This document shows positions 35,519 through 42,223 of a DNA stretch of 42,223 nt, one piece after another. Source of the stretch: an uncultured Solimonas sp. (lineage in GTDB: Bacteria; Pseudomonadota; Gammaproteobacteria; Nevskiales; Nevskiaceae); assembly GCA_946478985.1 (NCBI GenBank), contig CAMLDZ010000015.1, positions 1 to 42,223 on the forward strand, given 5' to 3'. The notes beneath the pieces were generated by a model, which was not told the origin of the DNA, searched no databases, and worked only from the letters and a program-made list of their open reading frames with translations. The position numbers and the translations under genes were made by a program. Position 1 is the first letter of the stretch; the number at the start of each line of letters is the position of its first letter.

Positions 35519-36181
35519 ATGAATTCCTCGTTCAAGCCGCTGCTCTCCGATGCCGCGCGCGCCACCGCACGCAAAGCGCTGTCGATCTTCTTCACCGGCC
35601 TGCTGGCGGTGCTGCCAATCCTGGTGACGATCAGCCTGGTGATGTGGCTGATCGGCGCCGCCGAGGCGGTGCTCGGCAGCGTGCTCAGCGTCGTACTGCC
35701 GGGCGGCGCCTACCGGCCCGGCATGGGCTTGGTCGGCGCGGTGGCGCTGATCTTCGGCGCCGGCCTGGCGATGCAGGGCGTGGTGACGCGCCAGCTGCTG
35801 CAGTGGCTCGATCACAACCTCAACCGCATCCCGCTGATCAAGACCATCTATGGCGCCGTGCGCGATCTCACCGAGCTGGTCAGCAACAACAAGGGCGGCC
35901 AGCGGCTCGGCAAGGTGGTGATGGTGCAGTGGCCGGATCAGCCGATCCGCCTGGTCGGCTTCGTCACGCTCGAAGACCTGAGCCGCTTCAGCATCATGGC
36001 CGACGAGGACTGCGTCGCCGTCTACCTGCCGATGAGCTACCAGATCGGCGGCTATACGCTGCTGTTGCCGCGCCGGCTGCTGACGCCGCTCGACATGAGC
36101 CTGGAAGACGCGATGCGCTTTGTCGTCACCGCCGGCGTCTCGCGCAGCGATCCGCCAGCCGCGGCGCCACCGATCCGCTGA
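35519..36181 (+). CDS. DUF502 family membrane protein
   Basis: 220 aa. Two transmembrane helices (about 22-45 and 65-85) near the N-terminus are followed by a cytoplasmic domain with NRIPLIKTIYGAVRDLTEL, KVVMVQWPDQPIRLVGFVT and VYLPMSYQIGGYTLLLPR, the conserved core of DUF502 (PF04367). Function unknown. The start at 35519 is 7 bp after the FAH gene, so the two are probably one transcription unit. It converges on acvB. Confidence 0.93.
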   Translation: MNSSFKPLLSDAARATARKALSIFFTGLLAVLPILVTISLVMWLIGAAEAVLGSVLSVVLPGGAYRPGMGLVGAVALIFGAGLAMQGVVTRQLLQWLDHNLNRIPLIKTIYGAVRDLTELVSNNKGGQRLGKVVMVQWPDQPIRLVGFVTLEDLSRFSIMADEDCVAVYLPMSYQIGGYTLLLPRRLLTPLDMSLEDAMRFVVTAGVSRSDPPAAAPPIR

Positions 36182-36186
36182 GCACA

Positions 36187-36204
36187 GCCGGCGGCCGCGC
36201 CGGC
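36187..36204. terminator. GC hairpin between convergent DUF502 and acvB genes
   Basis: GCCGGCG at 36187-36193 and CGCCGGC at 36198-36204 form a perfect 7-bp stem with a 4-base loop in the 31-bp gap between two convergent stop codons. No T-tract follows on either strand, so it may only slow or help stop transcription from both sides. Confidence 0.35.
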
Positions 36205-36212
36205 AGGGCGGG

Positions 36213-37685
36213 TCAGCGCGGCGGGCCTCCGGCCTCGACGATCAGCCGGGCGAGGTTGTCGAAGTTGCCGTCGAAGTGGTGGCCGCCCGGCAGCTTGATG
36301 ATGTGCACCTTCTTCGGATCGAGCGAAGGGCACGCGGATTCCTCGTCCTTCTCGCCGTAGATGCACACCGGGTTGCCGCCGCTGAGTTTGGCGATCTCCG
36401 GCGGAATCGGCAGGCCGTCGTCGCTGCTGGCCACCCAGTTCGACAGGTGGAACTCGAAGTCGGCGCGCTCGCCCAGGCCCATCAGCACCGAGGCGGAGAC
36501 GCGCGCGCGCGCCGCCGGCGTCAGGCGGTTGAGCACGAAGGGCATCACGTTGGCGCCCTGCGAGTAGCCGATCAGGATCACCTTCGACTTGTCCCAGTGG
36601 CTGGCGTAGTGCTGGATCATCCGCTCCACGTCGCGAGCCACGCCGGACGGCGTGCGCTCGGTCCAGAAGTAGCGCAGTGAATCCAGGCCGGCGACCGGCA
36701 CGCCGCGCGCCTTGAGCGCCGCGCCGACCTCCTTGTCGAGCCCGGCCCAGCCGCCATCGCCCGAGATCAGGATCGCGAACACATCGTCCTTGCCGGATGC
36801 CGGGATTTCGACGATCGGCAGATCGGCCAGCAAGGCCGGCTTCGGCGCATTGAGCAGCGGCGCCAACGTCGCCGCGGTGCGGTCGTAGCTTTCCAGCAGC
36901 AGGCGCTGGCGGTTGTGCGCCGAGGAGACGATGCGCTGCGCATGATCGACGTCCGGAAAATCGCGGTCGATCTTGACGCCGCAGCCGTCGGGATTGGCGC
37001 CGGCATCGACCCAGGTCCACATCGTGTGCAGGTCCGCTGCGGGCTTGAGGATGTTGGCCTTGCCGCGCGCGTAACGCAGGCCCTCGCCCTTGCAGAAGGT
37101 TTTGCGCAGCTTCGTCTGCGGGCAGAAGCCCAGCGAGATCGCGCCGCTGAGGGTGTCGTCCGGCGCCTGCGCAGCGAGCATGTAGGCCAGCGTGCCGCCG
37201 TTGCCCTCGCCGATCACGATCGGCGGGAAGTAGGTCGCCAGCTTGTAGTAGGCCTGCAGGTAACGGCTGAGGTTCTCGACATCGCCGCTGAGGATCAGGC
37301 AGGGGTCGTCCGCCACCTCGAAGCCGGCGTAAAGCCTTGCGGTATCGATCCCGGCGACCAGCGCGCCACGGGCGGCCAGCAGCCTGGCGGTTTCCGCATC
37401 GCCCGCCTGCCAGCCTTCGGCGCTGGAGAACAGCAGCACGAAACTCTTGACCTGCTGCTTGGGCGCATACATCGCAATGCCCTCGAAGCGGCCGTGCGAG
37501 AGCATTTGCTCGGCGCCCGGCGCCAAGGCGAAGGCCTTGGCAGGCTTTGCCACGGATTTGGCAGCGGGCTTGGCGACCGCCTTGATCGTCGCCGGCTTCT
37601 TCGTGTCGCCGCCGTTGTCGGCGGCGCTGACGCCGATCGACACGCTCAGGCCGAACAGCAGCGCCACTGCCCAATGCTTGCTCAT
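36213..37685 (-). CDS. acvB: AcvB/VirJ-family protein, probable lysyl-phosphatidylglycerol hydrolase
   Basis: 490 aa from the ATG at 37685, which overlaps the mprF stop by 4 bp. A signal peptide (about 1-22) leads to the periplasm, followed by a Lys/Ala/Pro-rich linker. Two alpha/beta-hydrolase-like lobes follow. The second holds the nucleophile Ser375 in GYSQGAN and the segment SGDGGWAGLDKEV, the VirJ signature. The first has GEGNGG with Asn162 at the equivalent position, so only the second lobe should be catalytic. In Agrobacterium AcvB hydrolyses lysyl-phosphatidylglycerol and its gene sits beside the synthase gene, exactly this arrangement. The activity here is inferred from that context. 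Confidence 0.9.
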   Translation of the reverse strand: MSKHWAVALLFGLSVSIGVSAADNGGDTKKPATIKAVAKPAAKSVAKPAKAFALAPGAEQMLSHGRFEGIAMYAPKQQVKSFVLLFSSAEGWQAGDAETARLLAARGALVAGIDTARLYAGFEVADDPCLILSGDVENLSRYLQAYYKLATYFPPIVIGEGNGGTLAYMLAAQAPDDTLSGAISLGFCPQTKLRKTFCKGEGLRYARGKANILKPAADLHTMWTWVDAGANPDGCGVKIDRDFPDVDHAQRIVSSAHNRQRLLLESYDRTAATLAPLLNAPKPALLADLPIVEIPASGKDDVFAILISGDGGWAGLDKEVGAALKARGVPVAGLDSLRYFWTERTPSGVARDVERMIQHYASHWDKSKVILIGYSQGANVMPFVLNRLTPAARARVSASVLMGLGERADFEFHLSNWVASSDDGLPIPPEIAKLSGGNPVCIYGEKDEESACPSLDPKKVHIIKLPGGHHFDGNFDNLARLIVEAGGPPR

Positions 37686-40294
37686 CGCCCCATCACTCCC
37701 TTGATTCCTCCGGCCACCAGCGCCGCGACATCGGCCAGCGTCAGCAGCGGCGCGATGCCGCCCGGCGACACCAGATAGCGCGGCTCCCACTCCGGCGCGA
37801 ACTTTTCCTTGAACGCGCGCAGGCCCTGAAAGTTGTAGAACGAGCCGCCGTGCGCGAACAGCAGGCGGCCGAAGCGGTGCCAGCGCGAGGCCAGCGGATG
37901 CTCGGCCATGCCGGACATCGGCGACATGCCCAGGCCCAGGCTCTGGTAGCGCAGGCCCTGCAGCTGCGCGATGCAGCGCGCGAACAGGAAATCCATCGTG
38001 CCCTTCGGCGCGTCCGGCCGGTAGCGCATCAGATCCACCGTCGCTTCGATGCGCTGGTCGGTGATCAGGATGCTGGCGAAGGCGACGATGCGGCCCTCGT
38101 GGCGGACGATGCCGACGCCGCCGTCGCACAGATAATTGTCGTCGAAGAACCCCAGCGAGAAGCTCTTCTCGCGCGTCTGCAGCGAGGCCAGCCAGGCGTC
38201 CGATACCTCGCGCAGCGCCGGCAGGTGCTCACGCACCGCTTCGTACTCGTGCCATTCGAAGCTCAGGCCCTCGCGCTCGCCGCGGCTGGCGCCGTGGCGC
38301 AGGTTGGCGCGCGTGCTGCCCTTGAGCGTGAAGCCCGGCAAGGAGACGGACGCATATTCGCCGAGCTTGAGCGCGCGCAGGCCGGCGTCGAGATACATCG
38401 GCAACGAGGCCGGCGGCACCTGATAGAACGCCGGTCGGCCGCCATGCCGCGTCGCCAGTTCGATGAAGCGCCAGACCAGCTCCGGCGCCTCGCTGGCGGC
38501 GCCGAAGGGGCCGTACAGCGACACCCAGGAGCGGCCGTACTTGCCATACATCAGGAACGACTTGCCGGACGCCGAGAACAGCAGGCTCTTGTCACCGGTC
38601 AATGCCAGGCCGGCGTCGGAACGGCCCTGCAGGCGAATGATGGCGCGCGCGCGCGCCAGGGCCTCGCCATCGGGGACGGCGGCGAGGCCGGACGCCGGCC
38701 GCATCAGCTGCCACAGTGCGATCGTCAGCGTGATCACGGCGATCGCGGTGATCGCACGCAGCGAACGCGGGGCGTTACCGTTGAACGCGAACTGCCACCA
38801 CAGCTCGTTGCCGTAGGAGACGTCGCGGTAGGCGAACAGCAGCACCCAGATGACGACGGCGATCACGCATCCGACCGCCACCAGCCAGCCGCCGGAAAAG
38901 CTGATCGACAGCAGCGAGGCACGCCGGTAGAACTCGCGCTTGGAGGCGATCAGCGTCAGGCACAGGAAGCCCAGCATCGCCATCTCGCCCACCGCCACAC
39001 CCTTGGGCAGCGCCAGCCAGAAGCTCAGCAGGGTGAGGAACAAAGCCGCCCACCAGGCACCGTCAAGGCGATGCAGCAGGCCGCGGGCGATGAACAGGAA
39101 GGCAATGCCGGCGATGCTGCCGATGAAGTGCGAGGCCTCGACGATCGGCAGGGGCACGCGCAGCGCCAGCAGGTCGGCCGCCTCATCGGTCGCCGGCGTG
39201 ACGCCGGACAGCAGCAGCATCACGCCGATCACCAGCGCGAAGCCGGCCAGGAACACCGGCGACAGCCGCGCCGCCGCGCGCGTCACCGGCGCCATCAGCG
39301 TGGCGCTGCGCAGTTCCAGCGCCGCCAGCAGCGCCACGGCGACCAGCAGCGGCAGCAGATAGTAGACGCCGCGGTACAGCACCAGCGCGCCGGCCAGCTT
39401 CTCCACCGGCAGCTGGCCGGAGAACGCCAGCAGCATCACGGCCTCGAACACGCCGAGGCCGCCGGGCACGTGACTGATGATGCCCAGCGTGATGGCGATC
39501 GCGTAGAAGGCGACGAAGCTGGCGAAACCCACTTCGGTATGCGGCAGCAGGAACCACAGCGCGGCCGCCGAGAACACCAGTTCGAGCACCGAGATCGCCA
39601 GCTGCTGCAGTGCCAGCGGCGCGGCGGGCAGCTTGAGCCGCAGTCGCGAGCCGAAGCCGAGCTCGCGGCGCAGTGCGCAGACGGTGACGAAGGCGGTCGC
39701 CGACATCAGCATCAGCACCGCCAGGCTGCGCAGCAGATTGGCGTGGATGTGCACCACGTCGGCCACCTCGCCGGCGCCCCACAGCAAGCCGATCGCGCCA
39801 ATGGTGGAGATACCGAAGCCGAAGGCCAGCGCGTTGAAGGCGATCGCGCGGCCGACCGGCGCCGCGCCGACCCCGGCGGCGGTGTACATGCGCAGCCGCA
39901 CCGCGCCGCCGGTCAGCACGCCCAGGCCGATGGTGTTGCCCAGCGCGTAGGCAATGAACGAGGTCAGCATCACCACGCGCGGTTTCACCCGTGCGCCGAC
40001 GTAACGCAGGCTCGAGAAGTCGTAGCCGGTGAGGGCAACGAAGCTGGCGGCGGTGGCGACGACAGCGAGCAGGATGTCCAGCCGAGAAGTCGTGCGGATC
40101 GCCGCCAGCAGATCGGCGTAGCGGATCTGCTGCGTCAACCGCTGCAGCGCCCAGATGATCAGCGCCGTCAGCACGATGGCGCCGGCCGACACCAGCCAGG
40201 CACGCAGTTTCGAAGCGCGCGGCGTCAGGCCGCCAGCAGCCATCGCGGGCGTGGGGTCGATCGTCGTCTTCGCAGGCTTGGCGGGGTCCGACAT
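37682..40294 (-). CDS. mprF: MprF: phosphatidylglycerol lysyltransferase/flippase
   Basis: 870 aa. The N-terminal two thirds hold about 14 transmembrane helices in two blocks (the flippase), and the C-terminal 330 residues form the cytoplasmic GNAT-like transferase (DUF2156 type), with MYGKYGRSWVSLYGPFG, RHGGRPAFYQVPP and the late SLGLGMSPMSGM. It adds an amino acid, commonly Lys, from aminoacyl-tRNA to phosphatidylglycerol and flips the product, which lowers negative surface charge and protects against cationic peptides. The amino acid specificity cannot be read from sequence. It is the upstream gene of the mprF-acvB operon; no clear Shine-Dalgarno sequence precedes the ATG at 40294. Confidence 0.95.
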   Translation of the reverse strand: MSDPAKPAKTTIDPTPAMAAGGLTPRASKLRAWLVSAGAIVLTALIIWALQRLTQQIRYADLLAAIRTTSRLDILLAVVATAASFVALTGYDFSSLRYVGARVKPRVVMLTSFIAYALGNTIGLGVLTGGAVRLRMYTAAGVGAAPVGRAIAFNALAFGFGISTIGAIGLLWGAGEVADVVHIHANLLRSLAVLMLMSATAFVTVCALRRELGFGSRLRLKLPAAPLALQQLAISVLELVFSAAALWFLLPHTEVGFASFVAFYAIAITLGIISHVPGGLGVFEAVMLLAFSGQLPVEKLAGALVLYRGVYYLLPLLVAVALLAALELRSATLMAPVTRAAARLSPVFLAGFALVIGVMLLLSGVTPATDEAADLLALRVPLPIVEASHFIGSIAGIAFLFIARGLLHRLDGAWWAALFLTLLSFWLALPKGVAVGEMAMLGFLCLTLIASKREFYRRASLLSISFSGGWLVAVGCVIAVVIWVLLFAYRDVSYGNELWWQFAFNGNAPRSLRAITAIAVITLTIALWQLMRPASGLAAVPDGEALARARAIIRLQGRSDAGLALTGDKSLLFSASGKSFLMYGKYGRSWVSLYGPFGAASEAPELVWRFIELATRHGGRPAFYQVPPASLPMYLDAGLRALKLGEYASVSLPGFTLKGSTRANLRHGASRGEREGLSFEWHEYEAVREHLPALREVSDAWLASLQTREKSFSLGFFDDNYLCDGGVGIVRHEGRIVAFASILITDQRIEATVDLMRYRPDAPKGTMDFLFARCIAQLQGLRYQSLGLGMSPMSGMAEHPLASRWHRFGRLLFAHGGSFYNFQGLRAFKEKFAPEWEPRYLVSPGGIAPLLTLADVAALVAGGIKGVMGR

Positions 40295-40446
40295 CGGCTT
40301 CGGGATCGTGAAAAGAAAGGACTCAAGGGCGCCGGAGATGCGACGCCACCGCTTATCGCTGCGGTTTCACCGCGGCATTGTCGCCGAATCGGGCGCTGCG
40401 GCTGCGGCGGTGCCGGGCCATCATCCCGCGCGAACGGTGCCGGCGA

Positions 40447-41235
40447 TCAGCCCTGTTTCGGGCTGCCGGTCAGGGCGGCGCGGGATGGCGTTGCCAGCCG
40501 CTGCGCGAGGGCCGCCGCCGGCACATAGCCGTTGACGACGCTGCCATCTTCGAGCACCAGCAGCGGCGTGCCGCGCAGGCCGAGCTCGTTGCCGAGCGCC
40601 CATTCGCGGCCGATCGGATCATTGCAGGCGGCCTCTCCCGTCACCGCCCCGCCCTGCTTGGCGGCCGTCAGCGCCGCCTTGCGGTCGGCCGCGCACCAGA
40701 CCGCCTGCGCCTTATGGAACGACTCGCTGTTCGGGCCGCTGCGCGGATACGAGACATAGCGGATCTCGATGCCCGCGGCGTTGTACTGCGCGATCTCGCT
40801 GTGCAGCTTGCGGCAGTAGCCGCAATCGATGTCGGTGAAGACCGTGACGACATGCTTGGTGCCGCCGGCCGGCGCGAACACGATCATGTTGTCGGTACCC
40901 AGCGCCTCGAGCTTGGCGACACGATCGCCACGGCGACGGTTCTCGGTGAGGCTTTCGCCGCTGCCGAGATCGACCAGATCGCCGGCAATCAGAAACTTGC
41001 CGTCGGCGGTCACGTAGCCGTAGTTGCCGTCGGATTTGACCTCGTAAAGACCGGCGGCTTCGGTGGCGCGAATGTCCTCGGCCTTGAGATCGGGCAGGAA
41101 CTTCGCAAGCTTCTTCTGCAATTCCTCGGCGCCGGGCGCCTGCGCCGGTGCCGAGGCGCTGTCCATCTTCGGCGCGCAGGCGGTCAGGAAGGCAACGACG
41201 ACGAGGGCGAGAACGGCCGGGGAAGCGAGCTTCAT
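40447..41235 (-). CDS. dsbC: DsbC-like disulfide isomerase, predicted lipoprotein
   Basis: 262 aa from the ATG at 41235; an in-frame start at 41271 would place a polar leader before the signal. The N-terminus ends in FLTAC with C20 in a good lipobox and Ala at the next position, predicting outer-membrane lipidation. An N-terminal dimerisation domain (KFLPDLKAEDIRATEAAGLYEV) is followed by a thioredoxin domain with the redox motif CGYC at 138-141, a second Cys pair further on (WCAADRK and ACNDP) and the cis-Pro loop RGTPLL. It should isomerise or reduce wrong disulfides in the periplasm. E. coli DsbC is soluble, so membrane anchoring would be unusual. The gene lies upstream of mprF on the same strand with a 152-bp gap. 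Confidence 0.9.
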   Translation of the reverse strand: MKLASPAVLALVVVAFLTACAPKMDSASAPAQAPGAEELQKKLAKFLPDLKAEDIRATEAAGLYEVKSDGNYGYVTADGKFLIAGDLVDLGSGESLTENRRRGDRVAKLEALGTDNMIVFAPAGGTKHVVTVFTDIDCGYCRKLHSEIAQYNAAGIEIRYVSYPRSGPNSESFHKAQAVWCAADRKAALTAAKQGGAVTGEAACNDPIGREWALGNELGLRGTPLLVLEDGSVVNGYVPAAALAQRLATPSRAALTGSPKQG

Positions 41236-41328
41236 GGAATCGGGCGACGGGGCGGGAACGGGGCTGGTCATTATGACAGCAAGGTCCGCCGCCAGTTCGT
41301 GCCGGCCGCGCCGAGGACCTCGTCATTC

Positions 41329-41364
41329 GCGACGAAGGCCTTCGTCACCGAAGGCCTTCGTCGC
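41329..41364 (-). terminator. 16-bp perfect hairpin downstream of the 30-aa ORF
   Basis: GCGACGAAGGCCTTCG at 41329-41344 and its exact complement at 41349-41364 form a 16-bp stem with a 4-base loop. Each arm also contains the self-complementary core CGAAGGCCTTCG, so alternative small hairpins are possible. It starts 20 bp after the stop of the 30-aa gene and lies 94 bp before dsbC. No T-tract follows, so it is either an atypical terminator or an mRNA-stabilising structure. Confidence 0.5.
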
Positions 41365-41383
41365 CCGCAACAGCTTTAGAGGT

Positions 41384-41476
41384 TCAGAGCGAAACAGCGT
41401 ACACGCACAGGAACGCGATGCTCAGAATGGTAACCATGGCAGCGACGCCGGGCACGAAAGTCTGGGTTTGCGTCAT
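41384..41476 (-). CDS. 30-aa membrane microprotein
   Basis: A 30-codon ORF starting MTQTQTFVPG and continuing as one hydrophobic helix (VAAMVTILSIAFLCVYAVSL) with one Cys. The ribosome site is strong: TAGGAG ends 7 bases before the ATG on the minus strand. A 16-bp hairpin follows the stop after 20 bp, so start signal, ORF and 3' structure look like a complete gene. No family is recognised. It resembles the small single-span proteins that bind and tune inner-membrane complexes. No long ORF covers this position convincingly, and it could also be the leader of a longer dsbC transcript. Confidence 0.6.
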   Translation of the reverse strand: MTQTQTFVPGVAAMVTILSIAFLCVYAVSL

Positions 41477-41738
41477 GACAATCTCCTATGGTCGATGGAA
41501 ATTTTGGCCCGCCGCCGACACCGCGGCATCGCGCATTCGGACCACGCAGCTTCGCGTTTAATATGCACCGCGGCGGCGCCGGCCTTGCGCTGATTTCCGA
41601 CGAGCGGCCAGCCGTTCGGGATCGCCGGCCGGCAACATCCGCCACGGCTGCGCAAGAAGCGGAGCGCCCGGGCGTGGCACGGCACCGACACTGTCCCGGC
41701 GCCGAACCCTCGGCGCTAGACTTGAGCCCAGGACCGCA

Positions 41739-42223
41739 ATGATCACCGACAGCCAATGGCAGGCGCTGTGCGCCCGCGATGCCCGCCACGACGGCCACTT
41801 CTACTACGGCGTCACCTCGACCGGCGTCTATTGCCGCCCGTCGTGCCCGTCACGGCTGCCGCGACGCGACAATGTCCGCCCGTTCGACAGCCCGGCCGCG
41901 GCACAGGCGGCCGGTTTTCGCGCCTGCAAGCGCTGTCATCCGGACAGCCCGCGCAGCGATGCGCGGATGCAGGCGCGCATCGCCGAACTATGCCGCTACA
42001 TCGAAGCGCACGCCCAGGAGGAGTTGAGCCTGGAACGGCTGGGCAGGCAGATCCATCTGAGCCCGTTCCACCTGCAGCGGCAGTTCAAGGCGGTGACCGG
42101 CATCAGTCCCAAGCAGTACCACGACGCCTGCCGGCTCCGGACCCTGCGCCGCAGCCTGCGCGATGGCGGCAGCGTCACGCGCGCCGTGCAGGACGCCGGC
42201 TTCGGCTCGGCCAGCCGCGTCTA
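41739..42223 (+). CDS. ada: Ada, methylphosphotriester-sensing activator and DNA repair protein (5' part)
   Basis: 161 codons are present and the frame is still open at the window edge. The Ada zinc domain comes first: FYYGVTSTGVYCRPSC with C32 (the methyl acceptor, equivalent to E. coli C38) and C36, and CKRC with C63 and C66. An AraC-type HTH follows from about residue 82 (LSLERLGRQIHLSPFHLQRQFKAVTGISPKQY), with the second HTH cut by the window edge. In full-length Ada a C-terminal O6-alkylguanine transferase follows; whether it is present cannot be seen. The 262-bp gap upstream contains no recognisable Ada box. Confidence 0.93.
   Translation, partial: MITDSQWQALCARDARHDGHFYYGVTSTGVYCRPSCPSRLPRRDNVRPFDSPAAAQAAGFRACKRCHPDSPRSDARMQARIAELCRYIEAHAQEELSLERLGRQIHLSPFHLQRQFKAVTGISPKQYHDACRLRTLRRSLRDGGSVTRAVQDAGFGSASRV

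Noticed and set aside
37850..40528. An 892-residue open frame on the plus strand opposite mprF
   Set aside because: Composition is almost only Gln, Arg, Ala, His and Asp, with no hydrophobic core; it mirrors the MprF codons.
41330..41363. CRISPR-like repeat
   Set aside because: There is only one inverted pair, with no direct repeats separated by spacers; no CRISPR array or cas gene is seen in the window.

Overview
This is a GC-rich bacterial chromosome segment with almost no non-coding sequence and many 4-bp ATGA start/stop overlaps. Gene content points to a gammaproteobacterium near the Xanthomonadales/Nevskiales or Pseudomonas type. It has a type IV pilus Pil-Chp chemosensory system beside glutathione and pyrimidine genes (in Pseudomonas the order gshB-pilG and yqgE-ruvX-pyrB-pyrC' is familiar), an ATP-type PEP carboxykinase and a ferrooxidans-type GshA. 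The lineage is inference; there is no rRNA or tRNA gene here to fix it.

Layout. (1) 1-7629, copper/metal region: the tail of a His/Glu-rich protein, a Tat-exported multicopper oxidase, an XRE-AbiEii-like toxin-antitoxin pair with its own AT-rich promoter/operator, a small secreted protein behind a perfect FNR-type site, a MerR-type (CueR-like) regulator behind a long-spacer promoter, a YHS-type Cu(I) P-type ATPase and an exported beta-helix protein. (2) 7672-9955: a Fur-type box followed by a compact three-gene PepSY iron-uptake-type operon. (3) 9982-14938: cysS, a 41-aa membrane protein, a zinc aminopeptidase lipoprotein, an AI-2E-type permease and an MBL-fold hydrolase. (4) 14971-23675 on the minus strand: pilG-pilI-chpA-chpC and a LuxR-type regulator. 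(5) 23815-32951 on the plus strand: gshA, an exported protein of unknown function, gshB, yqgE, ruvX, pyrB, a pseudo-dihydroorotase pyrX, then pilH and pilJ. The Pil-Chp pathway is therefore split into two opposed blocks around about 6.8 kb of glutathione and pyrimidine genes. (6) 33148-36181: pckA with a strong intrinsic terminator, a fumarylacetoacetate hydrolase-family protein and a DUF502 membrane protein. (7) 36213-41476 on the minus strand: the mprF-acvB lysyl-phosphatidylglycerol operon, a DsbC-like lipoprotein, and a 30-aa membrane microprotein followed by a 16-bp hairpin. (8) 41739 to the end: the 5' part of ada.

How the genes work together. The region 1 proteins bind, oxidise and export copper. 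PilJ is the receptor, PilI and ChpC the CheW-like couplers, ChpA the kinase, and PilG/PilH the response regulators for twitching motility. PyrX is expected to scaffold PyrB. MprF makes and flips aminoacyl-phosphatidylglycerol and AcvB is expected to hydrolyse it. No CRISPR array, insertion sequence, integrase, prophage or replication origin was seen. No gene-free stretch exceeds 300 bases. The best candidates for novelty are the TA pair and its operator, the FNR-controlled secreted protein, the two small membrane proteins, the split Pil-Chp layout and the lipoprotein form of DsbC.
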